This document shows, piece by piece, positions 1 through 12,590 of a stretch of DNA of 64,000 bases. Position 1 is the first letter of the stretch. Each line of letters opens with the position of its first letter. Below the pieces are notes generated by a model. That model worked only from the letters and a program-made list of their open reading frames with translations. It searched no databases and was not told where the DNA came from. Source of the DNA: Prostheceraeus crozeri (lineage: Eukaryota; Platyhelminthes; Polycladida; Euryleptidae); the NCBI GenBank assembly GCA_907163375.1, contig CAJQUW010002131.1, forward strand, positions 1-64,000. The letters are read 5' to 3'. The translations under genes were made by a program, and so were the position numbers.

Positions 1-1221
1 TTTGTCTATTCCCAGGTGAGACACGAATGTGCGTTGTTGACTGGCAGAGACTGGGGGAACAAGTGACGCTCAAACGGTCAACATAGTTGTTTATAGCTAC
101 TGCAGGAAAATCACTGCCCGGGTCGCTTCTGTCTCAGGTAACAAGTATTCATCAAATGGAAATATTATTCACACCGTTCCACTCTTCACGTTCTAAAATT
201 ACTAACTGTGTCAGTTTAATGTGGTGTCAGTCTTCCGTTTCGTCAGAATTCAGGCTTGAATTTGCATTGCGCTCAATGAAAAATTAATCCTCTTCCCTTC
301 GGAACTAGTTCTAGCCTTGACCATCAGTATTGAACAAGGTCATCTATAGATCCAAACATGCAGAAGAGGCAATTTATTTATCTCTATGGTGATCAGATAT
401 ACGTAGAGATTAAGAGTCAAAAGATTATAGTCGCGGCTATTATGACTTTGGGACTCTATAGTAAAAAGCGTTTGGGGGCTGCAGGAGCTCTCCCAGGAAA
501 AGCCACTCAGTAAAGCTTATGTCAAAATATCCACTGGTTGGAAATACAAGAGTAAACGTCATAGGTTGACAGCTTGAGTAGACTGGACACTTGAGTGACC
601 TGTGAACCTTCACCCTGGTCAAAGTGATGAAATAGCTGATTGATCTTGCCAACGTCATTCTCCAACAAGGTAACATGCAACTTCCGCTGATGAAATATCA
701 CTTTTTAAGTGAGACATTATTTGATGACACTTCCAGCTTGTCTATTACAGTTGATGGCGTAAATGTAGCCATACAGACACTCGCCGCGAGAGTGAGAGAG
801 AGAGAGAGATCTGCATAATCAGATAATATCCTCATTTATCCGTGTCTAGGTACGATCGCTTAAGTAAACTCCCTAGTAGACTGCCTCAAGTTGCCAAATA
901 AGCGGATTGATTATTAGTTACGTGATAGTCTTTACACTTCTAACCTATAATATTTGCATACGTGCAATCTTTTACAGATTGGCGCTGTAAGCAGTAGAAA
1001 ATAATTGCTTGAAGTCCGTGGTCCCATGGGATTCCCATGGATGAGGTGGGATAGGCCTGTGTTTAAAATTCGTCCCTCCTTCATAGAAAACCCTTCTTCA
1101 AATGCTTGCAATCAATTGAACATTTTCGGAAAAGATATGGCTAGTTTTTATGACAACTGGTTATGTATGATGTGACCAAACAACTTCAAGAAATCAAAGT
1201 TCCTTACCACATGGAATCATT
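1..1221. other. No gene recognised
   Basis: No coding region, RNA gene or transposon end that I can support. One minus-strand stretch around 530-712 reads open for about 60 codons but has no recognisable motif. A GA microsatellite is listed separately. Confidence 0.4.
788..809. repeat. GA dinucleotide microsatellite
   Basis: A short run of GA units with one interruption, seen directly in the sequence. Confidence 0.8.
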
Positions 1222-1227
1222 TTATTA
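1222..1227 (-). promoter_or_regulatory. Candidate poly(A) signal of the Cys-rich gene
   Basis: AATAAA on the minus strand about 330 bases beyond the stop codon at 1552. The distance is reasonable for a 3' UTR, but other AT-rich hexamers could serve, so this is a suggestion. Confidence 0.35.
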
Positions 1228-1551
1228 CAATTTCATATAAGCAACTCTTAGTTGACTTTAACAACACACTTTAAACCAAATTAATTACTTTCATACGAAT
1301 ACATAGAAGCCAAAACTCTACCATGGAGTATTGAACATTTCGCGTTTTATTCAAATGAAAATTTATATAACCAACCATCAAAGATCGATGTGAATCAAGT
1401 TCAGCGTCGCTTACATCAAGTTTGACATTGCAACAATCACTTATCGATGTTGGATCAAAAGATATGTGAACCAATATTTCAAAAAAGCACAATTAGCAAT
1501 TCTACATGATGCACACTGCGGTGGTGAGCAATTAATGCTTGCGACAGAGTT

Positions 1552-2115
1552 TCACATTAAGTATTCGTAATTCTTGCAATATCGCACGCAGTTTGGATCA
1601 GGGTTTCGGCATCCTCGGTAACAATTAAGATATTTCTTCATATTCGAACGTAGGCATTCTTTAGAACACTTCTCCTTATTCCTGGCATTTCTACAAGTCG
1701 TGAAACAATTATTGCTCTTGCATTGCGACGAGCAGTTGTCATGCTCAGCCTTCCTCAGCTTGCCACATTTCCATTGGCAACAAATTCGATTTCGACCGAG
1801 CGGCACATTGCAACCTCTCCGACATCTGGAATGAGACATTTCGCATCTTAAGACGCATAAATTATCATCTCCTCGGCGGCAAGTCTGAAAGCAAGTCTTC
1901 ACTCCGTCAAGACAACTTGCATCACATCTTTTCTCTGATGCCTCCTCCCGTCTGCAGCTCTGATCACAATTTGACGGAAAGGTAGGAGTCGGCTGAGTGT
2001 AGTCGTGATTCGGGAGGAACAGTCGGCATTGGTGCATGGTTCGCGGTGACGGACGGTCCATGATATAAGCGATGCCAATGCTACTCAGCATGGCAAGAAT
2101 GACCATTCGGTTCAT
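1552..2115 (-). CDS. Secreted protein with eleven C-x3-C motifs
   Basis: Predicted 187-residue protein of unknown function. The chosen start (ATG at 2113-2115) follows a good splice acceptor (TTTCAG at about 2136, then ACTCCTTCC), so the gene probably has an upstream non-coding exon. The frame is open to an earlier ATG at 2160, but that lies in the presumed intron. The N-terminus (MNRMVILAMLSSIGIAY) looks like a signal peptide. The rest is basic and very Cys-rich: eleven C-x3-C units (CDQSC, CDASC, CFQTC, CVLRC, CRRGC, CQWKC, CSSQC, CFTTC, CSKEC, CYRGC, CVRYC) separated by 4-10 residues, with one adjacent CC. The regular pairs suggest short helices stapled by disulfides. No enzyme motif or membrane segment is visible. 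I do not recognise the family. A secreted structural, mucus or defence protein is possible, but that is inference. Confidence 0.75.
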   Translation of the reverse strand: MNRMVILAMLSSIGIAYIMDRPSPRTMHQCRLFLPNHDYTQPTPTFPSNCDQSCRREEASEKRCDASCLDGVKTCFQTCRRGDDNLCVLRCEMSHSRCRRGCNVPLGRNRICCQWKCGKLRKAEHDNCSSQCKSNNCFTTCRNARNKEKCSKECLRSNMKKYLNCYRGCRNPDPNCVRYCKNYEYLM

Positions 2116-2579
2116 TGTTCGTCGATGGAAGGAGTCTGAAATGCAGTTTGAAAGATACATATGATAGAATTCAAAGTAATAGAATGTTTTGAGAGAAATA
2201 CTTGTTACTCATCACTAGACAGCGACAATTTAGGTGAATCATCTAAAATGAATTTTTTACCTAAATTCCGGATATTTTGTAAAAACACCTAAATATTGCC
2301 ATTACGACAAGAACTTGTTATTTGATTAACTCATCTGCATGCATTCACAGTGGAAAACATTGAGAAATCGTGGTAACAAATGACTTTCACAATCGGAATA
2401 ATGAAGAGATTGATAAGTGATTCTGGGCACTGCCACATGTTTCTGGCTGTAGTTTCTAATTCTTTTATATACATTTATAGAGTTTTTATTGAGTATATAT
2501 TGCATTTGAAATACGAATAATTTTGATCTGTTTGACACATACACAATTGTGCTATTGAATTGTCAATATACATTTTAAA

Positions 2580-3250
2580 ACATATATAATTACAGAGCTG
2601 AATATAAAAAACAGACCACCTAAATTTCGCTGAAATTCAATCGATTCCCGTGCTTTCCGATCGTGTCGCACAACAACTTGCCATGCATCATTCGAGAGCT
2701 TGCATTCTCAGCTTCAATAGGAGATATGATAGACTTGTATCCGCTATCGTATTTGCTGAGCAGTGTTCAAAAAACAAAAATCACTCAATTTACAAATCGC
2801 AATTTTTCAATAAGAAGACATGTGAGTATGATAATGAATCGGGCATGGGGAGAATGAGCATTTTCTGAACTCTCTTTTGACATACTGGTCATCAAAATCG
2901 GTGAACTTATAAAAAATGCTCAAATCGCGAAGTTATCACAAAATCATGACCTTTTTGATTGAAAATGCTATGTTCTCATTTTGTTTTACATCAAAAATGT
3001 TTATGTTTGGTATCTTCAGAATCCTTGCGATGTGAGGAGTGCGAATATGTAAGTAATGTTGATATAAATTCAATAGTTCTTTTTCAAACTTCTTCAACAT
3101 TTTTTCTCATTTCCGCTGAAGTACACAAACACCATGTAAGGTGAACGAAGGTTTTCTCATAGCAGCTGCCGATTGTCTACCTTCATTGTTTGTGTACTTT
3201 TTGCCGAAATGAGTTTATATTAAAACTATTCAGTTTATAAAAGAAAGTAT
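2580..3250. repeat. Dispersed foldback repeat, copy 1
   Basis: This stretch matches 49160-49990 over most of its length: both contain ACCACCTA, TTCAATCGATTC, GAATCCTTGCG and GTGCGAATATGTAAG in the same order. Inside it, 3095-3210 forms an imperfect hairpin (CACAAACACCATGTAAGG against ATTGTTTGTGTAC). It is a non-coding repeat and the open frames across it are chance. Family unknown. Confidence 0.6.
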
Positions 3251-5069
3251 CCTCGTGTCCATTTCAACAGAAAATAATAATTCTCCTGAAGATTTTATTC
3301 AGACTTCGACGTTTTGAATTCAAAATTTGAAATTTGAAATGGTTTCTGAGATAGGGCAATAAATAATAGCCATAGCAAAAAATCATCTTTTTGACTTTAC
3401 ATTTGACCTCCACAGTGACCTTGAATATCAAAACAATTATGATATTCTGACTCGTCATCACAAGAGCTTTCATTTATTGCATTTTGTTTTGAATTTTGAC
3501 CTCTAGTTTCAGGAATAAGCTGGGGGACGAGGGTCAATGCTAGAAGAGATATTTATCCCGCAATACTCACCTCAGGCAGTGGCACAATTTTGGTTGAATT
3601 TTTGAGCATCAAAGTTTCATGCGTGTACAAGAGGCATATCCTTTCAGTGATCATTTACAGGCTACCGGTGACTGGCAAGTTATTGAAGACATTTTCTGTA
3701 TTATATTTTTTCTCAATTTGTAATTTTTGGCTAGCTTCTCGTCATGTTTCATATCGAGCTCTCATTTTAGTTTTTAATTGCAAACTAAATTGATAATAAG
3801 TTATAATTGAGTAGTTGTTTCACTTTAGTATCTTACGTTTACTGGATTTTTCAAATTTTTTGCCGTGTCGTGTTTAATTTAAATATAGAGATCTCGTCTC
3901 ATCGTGGTATCACCCCACCCTTCAGATCAGAAAACATTTACGGGCGAGATTCGATTTTCACAAGATTCCGAATCGTGCGACTCAGGGCTCGATTAATCGA
4001 AAATTCCGTGACAATAAATCTTGAAATTTTCGAAATGTAGCTCATTTTGCTTCTAATTTCTCTAGTCATTGGTTTCACTATATGATGATTCCTTTCAAAC
4101 TGAGACTGTAAGACACTTAGTATCTTTAGACATTAAGATTATTGCTAATCTGTTAATTAATGTGATTCTCTATTTGTCAATGCTTGGGAATGCAGCTCTA
4201 CAAATCAGAGCACACAAGAAGTTGTAAACAAGGCGCTTAAGTCTTAAGAATCTATCATCAAAGGAATCAAAATTCAAGAAGTTGAAATTACAGTGAAGCA
4301 CTACAAATACTGTGAATTCTTCAAGTACTGTGTGTCTTCAACAACTATTTTTGTCCAATATGGCTGTAGGCATCTACCGTTTCTTACATTAATCTTGAAA
4401 TATGCATAATTATTTGTCAATCAATATAGACTTTTAAACTTATAACGCTAACAAAACATTGGCAAAGCTGCATGTTTGCATAGTGTAGGCTATATGAATT
4501 TGCAATTGTTACCGAGCTAAGGTTCATAGTGCGCATGTAAAAATGAAAATCAGGCAGTATTATAATCAATTCATATGCTTTGAATGCGGATAGCCTTCTT
4601 TGATAACATGTGTGATTCAAAAGTCTTTGTCAATTCAACAACCCGTCAAAACCTTATCGAAGCGAAAATAAGCAAGCGCTTTCTCCAAAAGCTTCTTTCA
4701 TTCCTCTTTCCAAGCAACTTCTTCCTCGTTGGGCAAAAAAGATACGATTTATGGCATGGTATATTTGCGGTCACCAGTGACACTTTTATGTCACAATCAT
4801 TATCTGATAAAGAGTTCAAAATTTAAGGAAAGCTTCATTATTGCCACTTGGGCTATTGCATTGGAAATGAACTAGGAACAATGTCGTCAACAGCAATTCT
4901 GAGAATTTAATAAGCAAACAAGCAAGCACCGCCGGGAAGAACTGTCTCCTACACACACTTCACAGCATGACTCGTGTAAGTCGTGTAGCCCAATAGCTAA
5001 AGGCCAGTGAAATAAACGTCAAACATGATTTTTCAGCTCTCAATTTGCATAGTTAAAGTAGCTTGAAAG
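3251..5069. other. No gene recognised
   Basis: AT-rich sequence with scattered short open frames, none with a recognisable motif or splice context. Confidence 0.4.
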
Positions 5070-5990
5070 CAAGGTTGGGCAAAAACTTGGGTCAAAACCC
5101 AAAACTCAAGTTTCAATAAATGAGTAGAATCAAGTAAACGAGCTGACATTTGTATTACATTTATATGCATTCTTTGTAGGCCCCTATCTTGTGCTGACAG
5201 GGATCGTGACATATGGATGTTCAAAAATAAAAGTAAACGGACTTTTCAACTAAAGATGATTTTCAGAAGTATATGATCCCTAGATTATATTTCCACATTG
5301 ATATCAAGATTTGATGAAATACTTATCAAGAAATTGCACCAATCAAAATTTAATTTTTTTCTGTTTTTAGCCTTTTTTCCACATTATTGAGTTTTGTAAT
5401 TTGCAGTGAAAAACACAAACACTTGAGGCTAGGCGACATTTTTAGCAAGAGCTGATCATACTTTACTATAATCCGAAGCAAAAAGAATGAAAAAATCAAT
5501 TATTCCTAATATACAGACAGTTGAATAACGTATATATAGAAATGTCCGTTCGTCACAAAACGTCCGATTATTTCTGTCATCTATGTAAGCAATAGTTTGA
5601 TCGTTGACTACCAGTCATATTATGTCTATCAATCTTACTAGACGTCACCTTGATTTCAACCGAATATAATGTATACAGCTATGTCGCAGAGCGTGACCAA
5701 CGGGACATTTCCATTTCAATTATCTGGCAGAGATAGGTGAAAATTGTCCCGATCGTCACAATCAAGGTATTCGTTACTTAAGCTGACTCGTAGGAGGTTG
5801 CCAATGATAATGCACTTTATTTGTGACTTGAGCCAGCTGATATGTCCTTGATAGAGCTGGTGCGCGCGTTGTTCGAGGTGTAGGCGACACTCGTAGATAT
5901 CTTACATGATCCGTCGAATTGCATATGAGATGGTGAAGCCAGCATGCCGTCGACATAGACAGAGGACTGTCAAGACCAAGACTGAGTAAA

Positions 5991-6925
5991 ATGTGTGTGA
6001 CACGGTGTTGTTTTCATTCCCTTGTCGCCCATCATAATACGCCTTTAACAACTGAAGAACGGAAGCGCCTTCAGAGAGCCAGAATGTCTGTCACAATGAA
6101 GGCAGAAGAAAACAAGAAAGCAGCAATTCGGATGAAGATTAGAAGAGCGGCACAGAAAGAAAGGAGCACATCGAGAAATGACCAGATAAAGCAACGTGAA
6201 TATGAAAGAATAAGAAAACAAATTCAACGACAAAAGAAGAGAGACGAGATGGTCACGAATTTCGGATTCGCGACTCCTCAGAGTGAAGGGAAGGTTGTCT
6301 CTCGTACTTTAATTATGATACCAGGAAGTTCACACGTCGGTGAAAAGTTGTGAGGCGCTTAGCTGAAGAAGAACAGCTACTAGTGAAGAATCAACACGGA
6401 CATCCCATGGACATGCCCTGTCGGAGGAGACCAAGGAGTGGAGAAATTCTACTGTGATGATCTCACATCAAGAATTTACGCTGATACAAGAAAGTTCAAG
6501 AAAGTAAGAAAACCTGACGGTACGAAGCAAAGGATTCAAAGGAGGCTGCTGTTGTACAATTTGCATGATGCCTAGCGTTTGTTCAAGCAGAAATGCCCAG
6601 ATGTTTCGAAAATATTATCTAAGTTCTGCGACCTTAGACCGCCGTTTATTGAAACTGTCTCCGAGAAGGATCTCACTGTGTGTTGCTGTCCTTACCATGA
6701 AAACATGACATGATTCAAATACTTAGATGCAGAAAAAATGTTGAGACCTTTTTGGAAGACTTTCCATGCACCACTGAAAATAGACTGCATGTACTCTCGA
6801 TGTGAACACTGCTCTTTAATCGATGTCGAATCATTGATGGATAAAGAATCATGCGATCTTTATATGTGGAGTGGGCTAAAACTGGAAAAAGTAAGTTCAA
6901 ACTACGGCATTCAACTAGCGTAGTA
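5991..6925 (+). pseudogene. Decayed transposon-type ORF
   Basis: An open frame at 5991-6353 (120 residues) carries a long Lys/Arg/Gln-rich charged segment of the coiled-coil or DNA-binding kind. After its stop, coding character continues in shifting frames to about 6925. A frame near 6500-6720 reads a Lys/Arg-rich stretch (QRRLLLYNLHDA), a KFCDLRPPF motif and a Cys cluster (VCCCPYHEN), followed by C-x2-C near 6800. From memory, this order (RRLLL.NL, FC.LRP, C.C..H.N) occurs in proteins of uncharacterised transposons in cnidarians and arthropods. Several stops and frameshifts (for example TAG at about 6574) make it a relic. It lies inside the CAAGGTTGG element and could be that element's own gene or a nested one. 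Confidence 0.5.
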
Positions 6926-7514
6926 GCCAGCTTGTAAAAGTACAGTTAATTACTTTACAATTATATGTATTGCATTGTGCAAGAATTCATCATCATGCTA
7001 ACATAGTAGCTGAAACTATGATTGCTTAATTTGATTTTACAGTCAGAAGATTTTGGTTGACTTAGCTGGCTGAATTAAGCCTACATGCCTCGCGTTCAGA
7101 GTCTTCGAAAGAGGACGATGAGACATAAATGCTTCTGAGCTTCGCTCATTGATGAAGGAAGCTATACTGAAACTCCGACTACTTTCCTTCATGCTTTCGT
7201 GAATTTTGCGATGCAAAAATCAAAATTGGAATATAGTTGTTTTGATTATCCCGTTCGTCACGCAGCTTTTTCAATTTGCATCAAAATTTCTATATGATCC
7301 AATTATTCTAATCCTTGCAATCTCATAGGGTATCTACATTATACCAGCAAATAAATAATCATGTACATTTTAAAGGTGTAACATAACTCAATTTAGAGAA
7401 AATATAGAGCAAACAGAAGGTCGATTTTGTGATGTCACGGTCAGTCCCGTTCGTCACGATGGAATAAACCAGAGACAAAATTCCTGTTGGACCCATGAAT
7501 AGTGTGGCAATAGT

Positions 7515-7580
7515 GTGAAACGATTTTTTATTGCAATAAAAATCGTTTCACATAGGCTAATTACATAATTAGTAGCCTAT
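7515..7580. repeat. Two adjacent hairpins
   Basis: GTGAAACGATTTTT pairs with AAAAATCGTTTCAC (7515-7551). Directly after it TAGGCTAATTA pairs with TAATTAGTAGCCTA around 7554-7580. They probably belong to the surrounding element. Confidence 0.6.
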
Positions 7581-9640
7581 GTACATGTATTACGCTATAA
7601 AGCTTTCCATTATTTCAACCTACACTGATATACTTACTAATTGAAGATTTTTGATTTGCATAAAATTATTATTGAATTCCACATTGCTCACAACAGAGCT
7701 ATTGCTTTCCTTTCATCATTCAGAAATAGATAGAGACTTAATAAATGGCAGCTGGGTAGTGAGTGCATGCTTAAACATATTTGGAATACGAAATTGGAAT
7801 GATTTCATTTTTGGATAAATATCGGCTATCCTAGGAAGTTTAAGGGTGTGAAGATAGCTGCGAAGATATGAAATGTATAAAATTCAATATGCATACATGC
7901 AGCAAAGCTCATGTAAGTTTGCAGCAAATGCAATGTGTACGAACTTTCAATGCGCGACATTGTCAAACCCAAAATGTAACATCCAATCATTGCAAGTATT
8001 TCATTTTAGAAATATTCCGTGAATTGAGTGGGATTTTTATTAAAAAATCAGAACTTTATGGTCTTATCATGTAGCTCTCCTAAGATCAATCAAATCAAAA
8101 TATCAATTTTATAATTTTATTTGTGCAGGTCCTATATAAAGCATTAATAGTGCAGCAGACCCAAGTTTTGTATAGAAAACCCAAGTTTTGCATCACTTAC
8201 CCAAGGTGAAGCCATAACCCAAGTTTGACCCAAAACCCAAGGTCCAACCTTGTCGACAGTTGTTGAGTAAACGTTTAAACTGCTCAATTCAGCATGTTTA
8301 GTATAAGGACAAGAAGGCCATAGAGTTAGTATATCGGTAGAGTGTCAACTCAAACAACTATCTGTATACAGTGAAAATGTTTATATGAAAAGATTCAGTT
8401 TTTCCGGAGATAAAAAGCTAAACTTTTGCAAATTTATGTAATGTACTACCGACATGAAGCCCCTTTATAAGTAGTTTGAAACAAGTTGGGTATCAAAAGG
8501 AATTAATAATATTCGCAAACAAGCATAGTAAATAAGTGGAAATTAAGCTGATGACCAAGGAAATTCCATGAACTGCATTATAATGCAAGTCTTCATAAAA
8601 AGTCGAGGTCTTATTGTGCTTGTGCCTTCTTAGCTGAGATGTCACGTCTATAATTCAATTTTCAGCGGCATGATTTTATGATTCATTTCTTGAATATGAA
8701 TAGTGATGTGGACCCATTAACATCTTATAAAGTTAATTATGATAAGCTTCCTTGATTATGATGTTTTGCTTTTTCAGTGGCAGTTTGTGGTATGATCACG
8801 TTTAAGAAAACAATTTTATTATGATAAAGCTGAGGTTTTAGTAACGGTAACCCATCGAATTGCTTATTTAACAAACTATATTGCCTCTCCAAATTGACAT
8901 GACATGGATGATTTGTGGAATGCTATTCTTTATTCTGTATTGTTACCATGATAAGTCAGATTCGTGGTGATTTCTCCAAAAGTCTAGAAAATTGCATATC
9001 TCACAGATGGTACTGGGTCTCGACTCATGTTCATTTAATGAAATCGAAACTGTACACACATCGGAGAGTTAATGAATGCTCATTTGGTACTCTACCTAAC
9101 ATGCCTACTCTATGAAGTAGGCTATAAGAATATGAAGTTCTTTCTCCCATACTGCAGAATGAATGTCGAATAAATATGTATGCAATTATACAGTCACTGT
9201 GATAAATGTTAGACAGACTTACCCATTGTCAAGACTGAAATTACTGTTCACGGCTTCACGCGACAAACTCGTTTCTGAAATGACTTAATTTTGTAGCTCG
9301 TTGCTGTTGTCATCAAAATAGCCGGATGTGGAACAATGGACAGGAAGTACATTAACCGCATTCACTGTCAATCAAAATGTTCTTAAAGTGCTCTCTTATG
9401 AGAGGCATGTACACGTACATGTAGACGATGGCTGTGTAGACATGAAAACTTATCAGTGACACGAATGATAAAAGTCTGACTTAGTGCTGGGAATGACAAT
9501 CCGATTGGAATGCCACATAGTGCTTAGACGTTTTCCACATGGGACGGCCAATGTAGAAATATTCGATATTGAAATTTAATTACTGTGCAATCATATGGTA
9601 GCAGTTCATTCGAGAGAGGCCACTATTTCAATTCGTTCCC

Positions 9641-9680
9641 CGACAAACAAAGACAATCCGCGGATTGTCTTTGTTTGTCG
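9641..9680. repeat. Perfect 40-bp palindrome
   Basis: CGACAAACAAAGACAATCCG is followed immediately by its exact reverse complement, with no spacer and CCGCGG at the centre. Symmetry breaks at the next base on each side. Confidence 0.9.
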
Positions 9681-10680
9681 AATCAGTTCCTGTTAATTTA
9701 AATATTTTGATCGTTCACTCACTTCGCCTTTCATTTAAATTTTGCGCTAAGTCGCTCCGTTCATTGAAAGATATCAGTTTGCTCAGTTCGTTTCCGTTCG
9801 GTAACAAAATAAAAATATACAATGGATCTCAATAGAAGTTTTCTCCTGTATTTGAAGCCACATTCACCATCAATTTCTCTCGCATCGTCACCATCACAAT
9901 GCAGTCCTATAATGATTGGTCAAAAAACGACTAATTGAACAGATGATAAATTGACCGCAGAAGAGATTTAATCGCTCACTATTCTCGCCAGTTTGAACCT
10001 TAAATCTAAAATCTCACCATTAAAGAGTTCTCAACCACTTTGAATGCGCGTTGTTATCGACCTAACAAAACTTTTCAAGACTTATAAACTTTGAAGATTT
10101 GCAGTTAGCAAATTAGTGAAGTTTTAACGCGCATTCACTTTACACAAATCATGAGCAAATCGCCTAAGTTTGTGCGCGGGCAATAAATAATGAATGCTGC
10201 ATTTTGCAAACATAATGTAGATATAGTTATTTAATATTGAGCTGCATCCTCAGTTGAATGATGGGACCAGACCTAAATAGATGCTATTTCATTCAATGTT
10301 AGGAATCATCAGCAGGCGTGACACGCTTGTGATCATTTTCCAAATGTAAGTATTTGTTTTTATTGATTATTAATTATGCCTCATGAAGTCTCTTGGTTTT
10401 CTGCTGGGCACCCTGTAGTTGATAATGTACCAGCTATTCGAAGATCGCAGCTTTACTCATGTCTATGACCAACAATGCTTAATTGTTGTTGCGAAAACTG
10501 GGAAGAAGTCTTCATTCAGGACAGTGAAGGCCTTGTACAGGCCTGCCACAAATTCGTACACTTCCTGTAATATTCATGCACATGTAGCCTATGCTTCTGG
10601 AAAAAGTATGTGAGGTTTGTTAATTCATACATCTACGAGTATATTATTAGGATCTGCAAATTCAGTGGCTTTGAGCAAAA

Positions 10681-10704
10681 ACTATGGATTATATAATCCA
10701 TAGT
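10681..10704. repeat. Perfect 24-bp palindrome
   Basis: ACTATGGATTAT is followed directly by its exact reverse complement. Confidence 0.9.
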
Positions 10705-11140
10705 CTTTGGTTTTGAGTCTTGGCAGAGGCCTTAACACCCAAAATGGATTTAAAATTACGTTTACTTGAGGTTTGATCAAGATCTCTGTCATGTTTGTAT
10801 TTTTTAAAATAAATTTGTGCAAGCACGACAAAGCTGTAAAGGAAAATTATTGGGCTGAAAATCTAATTAGGCTATCCTATGCATGTAAAGCGAGGAAATG
10901 AATAAAGACTTGAAAAGTTTACGATCATTAACATGGTTAACTTCCCAGGTCGCCAAAAGCAGTAAGTGTACTTATTACGTGTATTTCAAAGATTATTCTG
11001 CAAGCTTGCTAAGTAATAATATACCAGCTTTTCCCCGGGTTTTAGTTGAGTGAATTACATCGTGACTATTCTGAACAGTCCTTATGCCCTGAGAGTTTGA
11101 CACATGAAAACGTACATTAATGCAAATGTGTGTAAGGTCA

Positions 11141-11146
11141 TTTATT
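11141..11146 (-). promoter_or_regulatory. Poly(A) signal of the cathepsin gene
   Basis: AATAAA on the minus strand, 87 bases past the stop codon at 11233-11235. This is a typical distance for the only long exon ending here. Confidence 0.55.
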
Positions 11147-11232
11147 TTCATTAGATTTCAATGACGAATTGTAACTTTGTCAATTATGAAGAACTATTGC
11201 AGATGAACTATTGCAGAAACACAAGCCATTGA

Positions 11233-11486
11233 TTAGAAGACATAATATGGATATGATGCGATGCGGCACATGCTGTTGCTGTTTCGAGCTATCTTGATGT
11301 ATCCTTCTTCACCCCACCACGTTCCCCAACTGTTTTTCACAAGCCAGAATTCCTGACCATCTTCAGATCCATATCCGATGACTGTAATTGCATGATTGAT
11401 TGCACCACTGCAATCGGAAGCACTGTAAACGCCGCTTTTGTAGTGATCGAATTTGCCGGTAGCATCAATTGCAGCGGCCAATGGTC
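11233..11486 (-). CDS. Cathepsin L-like protease, exon 5 (C-terminus)
   Basis: The acceptor is TTTCATTTCAG at 11487-11489. Entering with one base from exon 4, it encodes residues 238-320: the substrate-pocket segment (GPLAAAIDAT), the catalytic His in NHAITVIGYG, the catalytic Asn in WLVKNSWG, then WWGEEGYIKIAR, and a TAA stop. The length matches the family. Confidence is high because both active-site motifs are exact. Confidence 0.95.
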
Positions 11487-12144
11487 CTGAAATGAAGAGG
11501 AAGGACCAATAATTTTAATATTTCATTCATTGATATTATGTCATGTTATATTATCTCTATATTACATTATGTCAATTTATAGATATGCTAGAAATTCCAT
11601 GAGTGTCATTTATCTCTGAGAAAATCTCTGTTTTGCGGGTATTTCCAACCAATATGATGCTAAGGATCTCTTCGGCAGTGGGATGCTTTTTTCAAGCAAT
11701 TGTCTCTTTGTTTTGACAATGCAGTTTTCTTCTTTCAATCAACAAAAGAGAAGGGACTATTTCTCGGCGTATCGGCGTCCTTAATGACTTTCTCCCACAC
11801 ATAAGTTTGCTTTCCACTCTACGGATGAGATTTCAGATGTAGTTTGTGTTTGCAAGCGTCTCATCTTCTTTCCTATTCTACTGGGAGTGTCCAGTCCAAG
11901 ACTACCAAATGATGATGCTTTCTTGGTATTTTGCTACTATCTTTATAATTGCAGCTCGCTTTCGAAGTCGAAATCAATTAGATACAGCAGTCCACAGTTC
12001 ACAGTTGGTGGCAGATGCAGCAAGACTGAGTGCGATTTTCACGTTCTTAGTGAACCATCAGTTGGTGGACTTCACTGTTAACTGTGCGAAACCAGGGCTA
12101 CTTACGGAGCCGATGCAGAACGAAAATAACAAAATGGACAGTCC

Positions 12145-12590
12145 TAGTGGTGCTCATTTCTATTAGCTACGAAACTCCCTGCTTTCCTATTCGATAAACC
12201 AGGCTGGGGTACGAAGTCACTAAGTCTTTAAAGAGATTGACGCCGATTAAGTCAATAAAAGACACCAGCATTCTTGATTCCCCGACCGCACTCGCCTGAT
12301 CTAGGAGCTGTCGATATTACTTGGAGGTGACTTCTACCTTCACCCGCATTCATTTTGCACCGTCAGCGTGGGTTAGTGAAGAAGGTGCGATCTCGTCTCC
12401 ACCGCGGACTTCGGTTCAATTCCTGTGTCAGGCAAGTGCGGTCGGGAAATCAAGGGTGTTGGTGTCTTTTATTGACTTAATAGTTGTCATTCTCTTTAGA
12501 TATTCAATGTACTACGATAGACCTTTTGTCAGCACTAAGTCCGGCCAATTGGATAGCCAATCACTTTCGTAGCGAATGAACACGAGTAAT
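12145..12590. repeat. Foldback (inverted repeat) element
   Basis: Left arm 12145-12305 and right arm about 12428-12590 are imperfect reverse complements. The best segment is TTAAGTCAATAAAAGACACC (12248-12267), mirrored near 12465-12482, together with the CCCGACCGCACT segment (about 12281). The loop is about 120 bases. It is probably a non-autonomous MITE in intron 4 of the cathepsin gene. Open frames across it are chance. Confidence 0.65.

Larger units (their letters stand above)
5070..8252. mobile_element. DNA element with CAAGGTTGG inverted ends, copy 1
   Basis: The left end (5070-5078, CAAGGTTGG) and right end (8244-8252, CCAACCTTG) are inverted copies. Both are followed inward by repeated CCCAAG/CTTGGG words (AACTTGGGTCAAAACCCA at the left; several copies at 8155-8243 at the right). 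A second element with the same ends lies at 20911-22030. The interior has a decayed coding region and four copies of a CCCG(T/A)TCGTCAC word (about 5546, 5743, 7250, 7447), which may be the subterminal repeats of a nested element. No target duplication is clear and the superfamily is unknown. Confidence 0.55.
8253..11140. other. No gene recognised
   Basis: Nothing supportable as a gene. Two perfect palindromes (9641-9680 and 10681-10704) are listed separately. Confidence 0.4.

Noticed and set aside
530-712. Minus-strand open stretch of about 60 codons
   Set aside because: No motif, no splice context and no partner exon; compatible with chance.
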